Program-made: the position numbers and the translations under genes
Shown here: positions 17,886-25,609 of the stretch, piece by piece
How positions within the stretch are numbered: position 1 is the stretch's first letter
Layout: each line of letters opens with the position of its first letter
Assembly (NCBI RefSeq): GCF_023062595.1
Contig: NZ_JALLAN010000007.1
Location: 62,001-126,000, forward strand
Direction of reading: 5' to 3'
Length of the DNA: 64,000 bases
Origin: Arthrobacter rhizosphaerae
GTDB taxonomy: Bacteria; Actinomycetota; Actinomycetes; Actinomycetales; Micrococcaceae
Notes under the pieces: model-generated
The model's input: only the letters and a program-made list of their open reading frames with translations
Told to the model about the DNA's origin: nothing
Database searches by the model: none

Positions 17886-18890
17886 CTACCTTCTGAGCAT
17901 CCCCCGCGGCCAAGGCAAAGTGGCCAGGACGATTGCGCCGAGAGTCAGAAGAGTTCCCAGGACGGTAGGGAGGGCTATCACTGTTCCAGGTGTGGGGAAA
18001 GCCACGTCCAAGCCAAGGGATCCCAGGAGTTGGCCAGCGATCATTCCCAGCCCCGTCACCAGCACTCCGAGGCTGCGGACCAGCAAGGCTCCCAGCCCGA
18101 TAAAGACGCACCCCATCGGACCACCAAGGTAGTACCACCACTCTGCAGGCAGCGCATTTCCGGCGCCCAGGACAGCCAGCTTCATCAGCCATGCCAGCCA
18201 CAGCACCACAGTGCCGGAAATGAAGTTGACCAGCGTGGCGGCGAGTGGTGTGCCGTAGTGGGCTGTGGCTGTGCCGTTCATGGCCTGCTGGAAACTTATG
18301 AAGAAGCCTGCCAGTACAGGGAGCAGCAGGGGAAGGAGCAACTGGCCTGGTTCACCCGGTCCGGCACCTGCACCCGCCTGGCCTGCAGCGGCGGCACCCG
18401 GCGTTCCGAACCGCGGCGACACCGCCCAGGTCACCGCGGCAATCGTGAGCAGGGAGCCAAGTATCCGGATACCCGTGACGGACCGCTTTCCTGCGGGTCC
18501 GATCCCCAGCCTGTCAACCAGGAGCCCGCTGAGGGTCTGCCCCGTTACCGTGGCTACGGTAAACAGGGCCACGCCGAGCAGTCCGATGGTCAATGACTGG
18601 GCAAAAACAAAGAGGGCACCGATGCTTCCAGCCATGACATAGAGGGGCGGAAAGCGGCGCTCTTTCACGGCCGGAAGGATCTGCGCGACGCCCGCCCGTC
18701 CCTTGGGCAGGATCAGGCATATGACCACCATGAGAATCAGGCCTGTGGTGAAACTCACCGTTGCTGCCGCAATGCCGTCGTTCAGCCTGGTTCCCAGTGC
18801 CCCGTTGATCCTGCCCTGGACGGGAATGGCCAATCCGGCGGCAACAGCCAAGGGGAGTCCTGCGGCAAGGGGAAGGTGGGGAACGGTCAC
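17886..18890 (-). CDS. DUF606/YdcZ-type DMT permease (two-repeat form)
   Basis: A 334-residue membrane protein with about ten helices, made of two homologous five-helix units. Unit one starts LAVAAGLAIPVQGRINGALG and unit two starts LLPVLAGFFISFQQAMNGTA; Q-x3-N-G is the shared motif. A low-complexity Ala/Gly/Pro loop joins them at ~165-190. Single-unit DUF606 proteins usually work as pairs, so this is a natural fusion. The substrate is unknown. The GTG start at 18890 lies 7 nt after TAGGGT, suggesting a leaderless transcript. Confidence 0.83.
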   Translation of the reverse strand: MTVPHLPLAAGLPLAVAAGLAIPVQGRINGALGTRLNDGIAAATVSFTTGLILMVVICLILPKGRAGVAQILPAVKERRFPPLYVMAGSIGALFVFAQSLTIGLLGVALFTVATVTGQTLSGLLVDRLGIGPAGKRSVTGIRILGSLLTIAAVTWAVSPRFGTPGAAAAGQAGAGAGPGEPGQLLLPLLLPVLAGFFISFQQAMNGTATAHYGTPLAATLVNFISGTVVLWLAWLMKLAVLGAGNALPAEWWYYLGGPMGCVFIGLGALLVRSLGVLVTGLGMIAGQLLGSLGLDVAFPTPGTVIALPTVLGTLLTLGAIVLATLPWPRGMLRR

Positions 18891-18923
18891 CGGATCTACC
18901 CTACGTCAGGCATTATTGCTTGT

Positions 18924-19160
18924 ATGAGCAACCCGGAGATTGAAGAGATTCCCATCCGTGACCAGATGATCCGCCTTGGCCAGCTGCTGAAGCTCGCCAA
19001 CCTGGTGGAGGACGGCGTGCAGGCTACGGAGCTGATCAAGAACGGCCTCGTCCAGGTCAACGGGGAAATCGACGACCGGCGCGGCCGCCAGCTCCACGAT
19101 GGGGACACAGTCACCGTTAACGGACATACTGTCCAGATCATCGCGCCCTCCGACATCTAG
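18924..19160 (+). CDS. S4-domain RNA-binding protein (YaaA/RlbA-like)
   Basis: A 78-residue protein that is essentially one S4 RNA-binding domain: IRLGQLLKLANLVEDG, then TELIKNGLVQVNGEIDDRRG and LHDGDTVTVNG. Members bind structured RNA, often ribosomal, and are seen near translation or replication genes. I chose ATG 18924 rather than an upstream ATG, since it starts right before the domain. It has no ribosome site; CATTAT lies 7 nt upstream, which fits leaderless expression. Confidence 0.88.
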   Translation: MSNPEIEEIPIRDQMIRLGQLLKLANLVEDGVQATELIKNGLVQVNGEIDDRRGRQLHDGDTVTVNGHTVQIIAPSDI

Positions 19161-19176
19161 GCGGTGAGGCACGGCC

Positions 19177-19827
19177 CTACTTGTTCAGGACCTCATGGGT
19201 GAGGAACTCGGACACGTGGCCGATCTCCTGCTGGTTGATCCCGTGCCACATTCCGGTGTAAAGCACCTTGGTGAGCTTCACGTGCTTGCGCACCCAGCCC
19301 ATGGTGAATTCAATCTTGTCCGGCGTGATGACCGGATCCTGCTGGTCCCTGCCCCAGAACATCGGCACACCGCCGTCGAGCTCGTGGTCAAAAAAGTCCG
19401 CATCGTCACTGGAATCCACCACAAAACCGGAAAGCCCGACGACGGCGGCAAAGTCCGAGGGGCGCTGCCGGAGCATTGTGGTGGCCATTGCCATACCCAT
19501 GGAGAATCCCAGCAGGGTCACTGACGGGTGGTTGCCTTTGACGCCGTCGAGCCAGTCCAGGACGTAGGAGGAGGCGATCTTGACGGCGTCGATCGAGTAT
19601 TCGACGGATCCGGTCAACGGAAACCAGGTGAAGCCCGGTCCCATGGCTATCGGAGCCCTGACGGATGCAACAACGAATTCTTCCGGCAGCATGTCCGCCA
19701 GGCTCAGCAGGTCCTGCTCGTTGGCACCATACCCGTGCAACAGGACCAGGAGCGGCTTGCCGGCCCGGGCCTCTTCGGGCTTGGACCAGAGAACAACAGG
19801 GGCAGGGAAGCTATCGGCTGAAGTCAT
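19177..19827 (-). CDS. Alpha/beta hydrolase (carboxylesterase/phospholipase family)
   Basis: A 216-residue serine hydrolase of the lysophospholipase/carboxylesterase type. LLVLLHGYGANEQD gives the oxyanion loop and GFSMG the nucleophile elbow (Ser at about 116). The acid is probably Asp in QDPVI, and the His is in GMWHGI near the C-terminus. There is no signal peptide, so it is cytoplasmic. ATG 19827 is chosen; the longer frame crosses the operator at 19843-19858. The substrate is not determined. Confidence 0.86.
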   Translation of the reverse strand: MTSADSFPAPVVLWSKPEEARAGKPLLVLLHGYGANEQDLLSLADMLPEEFVVASVRAPIAMGPGFTWFPLTGSVEYSIDAVKIASSYVLDWLDGVKGNHPSVTLLGFSMGMAMATTMLRQRPSDFAAVVGLSGFVVDSSDDADFFDHELDGGVPMFWGRDQQDPVITPDKIEFTMGWVRKHVKLTKVLYTGMWHGINQQEIGHVSEFLTHEVLNK

Positions 19828-19842
19828 GGATCCATTCTTACA

Positions 19843-19858
19843 GTTACCCATTAGTAAC
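19843..19858. promoter_or_regulatory. Palindromic operator shared with the acyl-CoA dehydrogenase promoter
   Basis: GTTACCCATTAGTAAC differs from the 2645-2660 site at one position. It lies 15-31 bp upstream of the esterase ATG and 39-55 bp upstream of the divergent SGNH hydrolase ATG, so it could control one or both. Confidence 0.6.
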
Positions 19859-19897
19859 AACCTACGGTGGCGTAGCTTTGGACCTAGAGGGCAGGAT

Positions 19898-20773
19898 ATG
19901 AAGGTGAGCCAAATCGAAGCCGCTTCCAGCCATCCAGAGCCCACCCAACCGCATCCCTGGAGCCGCTATGTAGCCATGGGCGACTCTTTCACCGAAGGCA
20001 TCGGCGATCCCGAACCCGGCAACCCCGGCGGGCATCGAGGCTGGGCTGACCGTGTGGCGGAGGAACTGAGCCGCGGACATGAGGACTTCGCCTACGCCAA
20101 TCTGGCGGTCCGCGGACGGCTCCTCCAACAGATCGTGGATCAGCAGCTCGCCCCGTGCCTGGCCCTGAAGCCGGACCTGGTGACACTCTCAGCCGGCGGA
20201 AACGATCTCATCCGCCCCGGCGGCGATCCGGATGCACTCGCGGAGAAGCTGGACTCAGTGGTCCAGATCCTCAGTATGGACGGCGCCACCGTGGTGCTGT
20301 TCAACGGCCCGGACACAGGATCGTCGGTGCTTGGCCGGATCCGCAGCAAGGTGGCCATCTACAACGAGAACCTCCGAACGGTGGCCGCACGGCACGATGC
20401 CATCATCGCCGACATGTGGTCCTTGCGGCAGCTGCACGACCCGCAGATGTGGGACCCTGACCGGCTGCATTTCTCGCCACTGGGTCACCACACCATTGCC
20501 GCCATGGTCCTTGATTCACTCAACGTCAAGCACACGCTGGAACCGCTCGCGCCAAAACCGTTGCCACCACGCAGCTGGCGGGAAGCACGGACGGGCGATC
20601 TCGTCTGGGCCAGGGAGTACTTTGTCCCGTGGGTGGTCCGGCGCCTGCGGAACCGCTCATCGGGTGATGGAATCACTGCCAAACGGCCAACACCTGGCCC
20701 GGTGTTCGGACCGGGCATGCCGCTGGGCTCCGGTGAAGGACCCCTTGCTACCGAGGACTCACGGCACTCGTAG
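19898..20773 (+). CDS. SGNH/GDSL-family hydrolase
   Basis: A 291-residue esterase-fold protein. Block I is YVAMGDSFTEGIG (nucleophile Ser ~32), the block II Gly is in AVRGRLL, block III is SAGGNDLIRPG, and block V is WDPDRLHFSPLGH with the Asp-x2-His dyad. There is no clear signal peptide. The C-terminal ~70 residues are basic and proline-rich. The ATG at 19898 has GAGGG about 8 nt upstream; longer frames read into the neighbouring operator region. It may deacylate lipids or polysaccharides, with substrate unknown. Confidence 0.88.
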   Translation: MKVSQIEAASSHPEPTQPHPWSRYVAMGDSFTEGIGDPEPGNPGGHRGWADRVAEELSRGHEDFAYANLAVRGRLLQQIVDQQLAPCLALKPDLVTLSAGGNDLIRPGGDPDALAEKLDSVVQILSMDGATVVLFNGPDTGSSVLGRIRSKVAIYNENLRTVAARHDAIIADMWSLRQLHDPQMWDPDRLHFSPLGHHTIAAMVLDSLNVKHTLEPLAPKPLPPRSWREARTGDLVWAREYFVPWVVRRLRNRSSGDGITAKRPTPGPVFGPGMPLGSGEGPLATEDSRHS

Positions 20774-20823
20774 CTTTCCCCGGCCGTTAAGCTGGAAGGA
20801 ATACATCTGAGAGGCGTGACGTC

Positions 20824-21393
20824 GTGGACGCATTTTTCCTGCTTATCATACTGGGGGTCCTGGTTCCCGTGGCAATCCGCCTGTTCCGCAGGTCCGGTGG
20901 CCGGAACCAGAACCAGGGCATCAACGGTCAGTATCCTGGCCCGCTGAATAACCAGAACAACCAGTACAGGGATGGTTACACCCAGCGGGACTATTACGGA
21001 GCTTTCGGCGCCTTCGACCAGCCAGGCAACCAGCCCGGCAACCAGGGTCCGTATGGACCGCCTCAGGTCCCTCCCTTCCAAGGACCCAACGGTTATCAGG
21101 ATCCGAATGGCTACCAGGGTCCTGGCGGCTATCAGGGTCCCGGTCAGCCTGGTCCGGGATACCAGGCTCCGGGCCAACCCGGCCAGGTCCCTTTCGAAGA
21201 CAGCCCGGAGTATCGGGAGTGGCTGTCCCGCCAACAGCCCCAGCAGCCTTCCGCCCCTGAAACCCCACCGCCGCCGTCGGCCCCGCAGGGTTACCGGGCA
21301 CGGAAACTGGCTGAACTGGATCAGCAGTACAGCAATGGTGAGATTGCGATGGAGGAGTATATGGCCCGCCGGGCCGAGATCATGAAGGGCTAA
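20824..21393 (+). CDS. Membrane-anchored Gln/Pro/Gly-rich protein with SHOCT-like C-terminus
   Basis: A 189-residue protein. The N-terminus has a transmembrane helix (FFLLIILGVLVPVAIRLF). A long low-complexity region rich in N, Q, G, P and Y follows, with the unit NGYQ(D/G)P / GGYQGPG repeated. It ends with a SHOCT-type short helical motif (LAELDQQYSNGEIAMEEY). SHOCT motifs occur at the ends of many unrelated membrane or secreted proteins and probably mediate oligomerisation. The GTG start at 20824 is supported by GAGAGG upstream. It lies 50 bp after the SGNH gene and may share its message. Confidence 0.8.
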   Translation: MDAFFLLIILGVLVPVAIRLFRRSGGRNQNQGINGQYPGPLNNQNNQYRDGYTQRDYYGAFGAFDQPGNQPGNQGPYGPPQVPPFQGPNGYQDPNGYQGPGGYQGPGQPGPGYQAPGQPGQVPFEDSPEYREWLSRQQPQQPSAPETPPPPSAPQGYRARKLAELDQQYSNGEIAMEEYMARRAEIMKG

Positions 21394-21461
21394 AAGCGCC
21401 GACTTGTGCCGGAGCGTTCACCTGACCTGGGAGCAAAAGCCGGGGGCCGCCCGCTGTGCGC

Positions 21462-22580
21462 CTAAGCCCGGAACAGCCTCCGGATTACGGTGCCGGCAAC
21501 AAGCGCATCCAATCCCTCGTTGATCTCCTCGAGCGGTTTGGTATCGGTGTGGAGCAGCTCGATCGGAAGCTTCCCGTCCCGCCAGAAACCCAGATAGCGC
21601 TGAATATCGCGTTCCGGGACGGAATCCCCCATGTACGAACCGAGCAGCCGTTTTCCTGCCCCGGCGAACTGTAAAGCCGGTACAGCCAGCTCTGCCGAGG
21701 GATGGGGCAATCCGACCGAGACGAGGGCACCTCCCCTGGTCAGCAGGTCAAGTCCCGCAGCCATCACCCCTGCCGAGCCGACAGCCTCAACGGCCACGTC
21801 TACACCATCCCCCGTTGCCTCCTCGACGAGCCGGCCCGCATCCTCGGGAGTACCGGCGGCCGTCGCCCCGCAGTCCCTGGCAAGCTGGTGCTTTCCCCGG
21901 TTCGGGTCTATGGAAATGATGTGGGAGGCCCCGGCCAGCCGGGCGGCCATGACAGCTGACAGGCCAACTGCACCCAGGCCGATCACGGCGACTGACTGGC
22001 CGGAGGCCACTTCCGCTGTGTTGAATACCGCCCCCATTCCCGTGAGTACCGCGCACCCGAACATGGCTGCAACACTGTCCGGGACGTCGTCGGGGATGAC
22101 CACCGCGGACTCCCGTGCCACCACCGCATAATCGGCGAAGGCGGAAACTCCGAGGTGATGGTTGATCCGTTCTCCGGAGGCGGTCCTCAGCAAGGCCCCG
22201 CCGTGAAGCAGGTCCCCGGAGCCGTTGACTTCCGCGGCGCGGTGACACAGCGCCGGCCGGCCCGCCAGGCAGGCGCGGCAGGAACCGCAACTGGGGACGA
22301 ACACGAGTACCACGTGGTCCCCCACGTTGATATCCCTGACGCCCGGCCCCAGGGAAACCACCCGTCCCACGGCTTCATGGCCAAGGGCCATGGGCAACGG
22401 CCTGACTCGGGACCCGTCCACCACTGAAAGGTCGGAGTGGCACAGGCTCGAGCACGTAATCGCCACGCCGATCTCACCGGAGCGGGGCTCCGGTTGGTCC
22501 AGCTCCTCAATCGTCAGGGTGTTTGCCTGGGCGTGGACGGTTCCCGGCGGAACCGTTGCGTGGAGGACGGCGGCGCGCAT
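21462..22580 (-). CDS. Zinc-dependent alcohol dehydrogenase (class III-like MDR)
   Basis: A 372-residue medium-chain dehydrogenase. Catalytic zinc ligands are Cys in SSLCHSD, the GHEAVG Glu/His motif, and a distal Cys around FGCAVLTG. The structural zinc cluster is CGSCRACLAGRPALC. The Rossmann motif VAVIGLGAVGLSAV follows. The overall form matches the NAD-dependent class III / S-substituted-methanol group; the acceptor is not certain. ATG 22580 with AGGA upstream is chosen. It lies 7 bp after the MHS permease stop, so the two form one operon and the permease probably imports its substrate. Confidence 0.9.
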   Translation of the reverse strand: MRAAVLHATVPPGTVHAQANTLTIEELDQPEPRSGEIGVAITCSSLCHSDLSVVDGSRVRPLPMALGHEAVGRVVSLGPGVRDINVGDHVVLVFVPSCGSCRACLAGRPALCHRAAEVNGSGDLLHGGALLRTASGERINHHLGVSAFADYAVVARESAVVIPDDVPDSVAAMFGCAVLTGMGAVFNTAEVASGQSVAVIGLGAVGLSAVMAARLAGASHIISIDPNRGKHQLARDCGATAAGTPEDAGRLVEEATGDGVDVAVEAVGSAGVMAAGLDLLTRGGALVSVGLPHPSAELAVPALQFAGAGKRLLGSYMGDSVPERDIQRYLGFWRDGKLPIELLHTDTKPLEEINEGLDALVAGTVIRRLFRA

Positions 22581-22587
22581 CAGAGTC

Positions 22588-23970
22588 CTACTTTCGTCCG
22601 GCTGCCAGCAGATCAGCTGTTCCCCTGGCATCGGCGGCGTCGACGTCGAGCAGCGAGATTCCCCGGGTTTCTTTCAGGAGGAGGACGGCTACCGCCGTCA
22701 CCATGCATGCGCCCATCAGATACAGGGCTACCGGTGTGGAGGAACCGAACGCGTTCAGCAGGGACGTGGCGATAATCGGGGCGAGCGAGCCGGCAACGAT
22801 CGAGGTTACCTGGTAGCCAAGGGACACTCCGGAGTAGCGCATCCGGGTGGGGAACATCTCGGCCATGATGGCCGGTTGTCCGGCGTACATCAGGGCGTGG
22901 AAGAGCAGGCCGATGGTGATGGCGGCAAGGATGATGAGGTCGTTTGCCGTGTCCATCATCGGGAAAGCGAAGAACCCCCAGGTGCCGCCCAGAATCGCTC
23001 CGGCCAGGTAGACGGGGCGGCGGCCGAAGGCGTCCGACAGCTTCCCCACGAGTGGCACGGCGCAGAAATGTACGAAGTGGGCCACCAGGAGCAGGAGCAG
23101 GATCCGTGACGTGTCGGTCTGGACAACCACCTTCAGGTACGTGATGGAGAACGTGACCACGAGGTAGTACAGGATGTTCTCCGCGAAGCGCAGGCCCATG
23201 GCGGTAAAGACGCCGCGGGGGTAGCGGCGGAACACTTCAGCCACGCCATAGCCCTTTTTCTCAACCGCCACTTCCTGACGCGCCTCGAGGAAGATGGGGG
23301 CGTCGCTGACTTTCGTGCGGATGTAGTAGCCGACGACGACGATCACCGCGGACAGCCAGAACGCTACGCGCCATCCCCAGCCCAGGAAGTCAGCGGACGA
23401 AAGCACCGCCGAGAGAGTGAAAAGCACACCGGTGGCGAGCAGGTTGCCCACCGGTACTGCCGCTTGGGGCCAGCTGGACCAGAAGCCACGGGACGCACTG
23501 GGGCTGTGCTCTGCAACGAGAAGCACCGCGCCTCCCCATTCTCCTCCCACGGCGAAACCCTGGACGAAACGAAGGAAGACGAGCAGCGCAGGCGCCCAGT
23601 AGCCGATCTCGCCGAAGGTGGGCAGGCAGCCCATCAGGAAGGTGGATACGCCAACCAGGATGATGCTCAACTGCAGCAGCTGCTTCCGGCCGAACTTGTC
23701 GCCGAAGTGGCCAAAGACGATTCCGCCGATGGGGCGTGCCACGAATCCGACGGCGTAGGTAACGAAGGCGGCGATGATGCCGTCCAGCTCCGTCCCCGAG
23801 TTCGGAAAGAACATCTTGCCGAAGACGAGGGTGGCAGCCGAGGCGTAGAGGAAAAACTCGTACCACTCCACCACAGTCCCGGCCATGGAGGCGGTGACAA
23901 CTTTTCTGAGCCCTGAAGCTTTGATATCAGTTTCTTCTGCGCGCCTTGCGGCGGAGTTTTCCGTACTCAT
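22588..23970 (-). CDS. MHS-family MFS transporter
   Basis: A 460-residue, 12-helix metabolite:H+ symporter. TVVEWYEFFLYASAATLVFG is a hallmark of the MHS group, as are GHFGDKFGRKQLLQ (motif A) and RFVQGFAVGGEWGGAVLLV. The second-half repeat motif is GKLSDAFGRRPVYL. MHS proteins import shikimate, proline/betaine, alpha-ketoglutarate or similar acids. The start ATG 23970 follows AAGGAG by 8 nt. A cluster of TGCAG half-sites lies 130-160 bp upstream. The alcohol dehydrogenase immediately downstream suggests uptake and oxidation of an unknown compound. Confidence 0.9.
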   Translation of the reverse strand: MSTENSAARRAEETDIKASGLRKVVTASMAGTVVEWYEFFLYASAATLVFGKMFFPNSGTELDGIIAAFVTYAVGFVARPIGGIVFGHFGDKFGRKQLLQLSIILVGVSTFLMGCLPTFGEIGYWAPALLVFLRFVQGFAVGGEWGGAVLLVAEHSPSASRGFWSSWPQAAVPVGNLLATGVLFTLSAVLSSADFLGWGWRVAFWLSAVIVVVGYYIRTKVSDAPIFLEARQEVAVEKKGYGVAEVFRRYPRGVFTAMGLRFAENILYYLVVTFSITYLKVVVQTDTSRILLLLLVAHFVHFCAVPLVGKLSDAFGRRPVYLAGAILGGTWGFFAFPMMDTANDLIILAAITIGLLFHALMYAGQPAIMAEMFPTRMRYSGVSLGYQVTSIVAGSLAPIIATSLLNAFGSSTPVALYLMGACMVTAVAVLLLKETRGISLLDVDAADARGTADLLAAGRK

Positions 23971-24102
23971 GATGCGAACTCCTTCAGCGTCTACGTCGAC
24001 GCCACGTGGAACCATTCGAAGGCGGACGCTGGTGACATGCACCACGAACCGCCGGATTCATCGAGTATGGCCTCACATCCGTGCAGGCTCAACGGCGAAA
24101 AG

Positions 24103-24128
24103 TGCAGACAGGCTCTGCAAAAATGCAG
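24103..24128. promoter_or_regulatory. Overlapping TGCAG palindromes upstream of the MHS permease operon
   Basis: TGCAGA-N5-TCTGCA (24103-24119) overlaps CTGCA-AAAA-TGCAG (24115-24128). Overlapping palindromes of this kind suggest a transcription-factor operator. It lies 24 bp beyond the metX stop, and no adjacent regulator gene is present. Confidence 0.4.
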
Positions 24129-24151
24129 AAAACGCTGCGGGGCTGGAACCC

Positions 24152-25330
24152 TTACGGGAAGAAGCTCCTGCGCAACTCTTCGCTGAGCTGACCGATCTCC
24201 GTCAGGAAACCGTCATGGCCAATAGGCGCCTCGATCACGTGAACGGGAACCTCACCCGGCAGCGCCTGGGCAAGTTCGTGGGACTGTGCAGGAAAGTACA
24301 GCCGGTCCGTGTCCACCGCCGCCACGAAGAACTCGGCGGTTGCGCCGGAAAGGGCGTTCTGCAGCTGGCCGCGCCCCCGGCTGACGTCGTGGCTCATGAG
24401 AGCCTCGGTGATGGCGATGTAGCTGTTCGCATCAAAACGCTTCACGAGCTTGCTGCCCTGGTGGTCCAGGTAGCTCTCCACCTGGTACCGGCCGCGCTCC
24501 CCCAGCGACACCGCCTTTAGCGGGCTTTCGCCGTGCTGGGCCTCGCGGCTGAATCTGGTGTCGAGTTCAGCAGCAGAACGGTACGTGATGTGGGCGATAC
24601 GGCGAGCCAGGGCCAGCCCCGCTTCAGGCTCGGGCCCACCGTAGTAGTCCCCGCCGTTGAAATTCACATCCTGGCGGATGGCGAGAGTCTGGGCCTGGGC
24701 AAAGGCGATCTGCTCTGCAGTACTGCGCGCGCCGATGGAGATCACTCCACAACGCTGCACCCGTGCCGGATAGCTCACAGCCCACTCAAGGGCTCGCGCG
24801 CCGCCGAGGGAACCGCCCAGCACCGCGTACCAGCTGCCGATGCCCAGGGCGTCGGCAAGGCGCGCCTCCGCCGCTGTGGTGTCCCGCAACGTCACCAACG
24901 GGAACCGTGAGCCCCAAGGACGGCCATCGGGTGCCGCCGTCGAGGGTCCCGTAGACCCGTAACAGCCACCCAGGATGTTGATCGAGACGACGAAAAACCT
25001 GTCCGTGTCAACGGAGGCTCCCGGACCGGCCAGTTGCTCCCACCAGCCTTCCTCCTCGCTTTCACCCCGGGTAACGTGCGTGCTTCCGGTCAGGGCATGC
25101 TGGATCAGAACAGCGTTGGAGCCATCACTGTTCAGGGTGCCCCAGGTCTCGTACGCCAACGTCACGTCGGGAAGGTGGCCACCGGCTTCGAGTTCGAGTC
25201 CGCCAATGGTGAGGAACCGGACAGTCCCGTCCGGAACGCTCGTGGGACCCGCAACGGGTGGCGTTGCGGGCAGCGGAGTTCCGGGCAGTTGGATTCCGGG
25301 TACGCCGGTGCGGTTGACGGCAATCGTCAT
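24152..25330 (-). CDS. metX: Homoserine O-acetyltransferase
   Basis: A 392-residue alpha/beta-hydrolase-fold enzyme that makes O-acetyl-L-homoserine from homoserine and acetyl-CoA, the first committed methionine step. It has LAYETWGTLN at the N-terminus and NAVLIQHALTGSTH. The nucleophile elbow is AVLGGSLGGARALEW, and the His is in the C-terminal IGHDGFL segment. ATG 25330 is used; the longer frame would cover the SAM riboswitch. The riboswitch upstream identifies it as methionine-regulated. metY is not in the window. Confidence 0.95.
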   Translation of the reverse strand: MTIAVNRTGVPGIQLPGTPLPATPPVAGPTSVPDGTVRFLTIGGLELEAGGHLPDVTLAYETWGTLNSDGSNAVLIQHALTGSTHVTRGESEEEGWWEQLAGPGASVDTDRFFVVSINILGGCYGSTGPSTAAPDGRPWGSRFPLVTLRDTTAAEARLADALGIGSWYAVLGGSLGGARALEWAVSYPARVQRCGVISIGARSTAEQIAFAQAQTLAIRQDVNFNGGDYYGGPEPEAGLALARRIAHITYRSAAELDTRFSREAQHGESPLKAVSLGERGRYQVESYLDHQGSKLVKRFDANSYIAITEALMSHDVSRGRGQLQNALSGATAEFFVAAVDTDRLYFPAQSHELAQALPGEVPVHVIEAPIGHDGFLTEIGQLSEELRRSFFP

Positions 25331-25380
25331 AAGAGGACCTTTTCTACGCGCTTGCCTGCCGTCAGCTGACCGACAGGCCA

Positions 25381-25458
25381 GGTCTTCACCCGGGGCACCC
25401 CACCGCGGAAGGAGGGTTGCCGGCCAGCAAGCCGGGGCTGTTGCTGGCACTCATGACC
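25381..25458 (-). promoter_or_regulatory. SAM-IV-type riboswitch upstream of metX
   Basis: On the minus strand the leader reads GGTCATGAGTGCCAGC, then an 8-bp stem (GCCAGCAA/TTGCTGGC) around CAGCCCCGGC. CCGGCAACCCTCC, GGTGGGGTGCC and CCGGGTGAAGACC follow. These are the conserved SAM-I/IV clan core elements, in the layout of actinobacterial SAM-IV. GACC at the 3' end closes P1 with GGTC at the 5' end. A second hairpin follows (25354-25378). Base-by-base secondary structure was drawn by eye, so exact ends are approximate. Confidence 0.85.
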
Positions 25459-25559
25459 TTTTCAAAGTCTACGAAGAACCGAGCCGTAATAGCGAAGATT
25501 GTGACACCAATATGACTCAGGAGGACAAAGGGGCGACGGCGACGCGGATCATAACGCAG

Positions 25560-25573
25560 TTAGGTGACCCTAA
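25560..25573. promoter_or_regulatory. TTAGG-N4-CCTAA palindrome between metX leader and VOC gene
   Basis: TTAGGTGACCCTAA is a perfect 5-4-5 palindrome in the divergent region, 37 bp before the VOC gene. It shares TTAGG/CCTAA ends with DtxR/IdeR boxes but is shorter than the 19-bp consensus, so an iron box is unlikely. Confidence 0.3.
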
Positions 25574-25609
25574 GCTGAGAGGCTCATCACAAAGTGCCAA
25601 GATGAAGCT

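Noticed and set aside
25560..25573. IdeR/DtxR iron box
   Set aside because: Only the TTAGG/CCTAA ends match; the 19-bp consensus length and core are absent.
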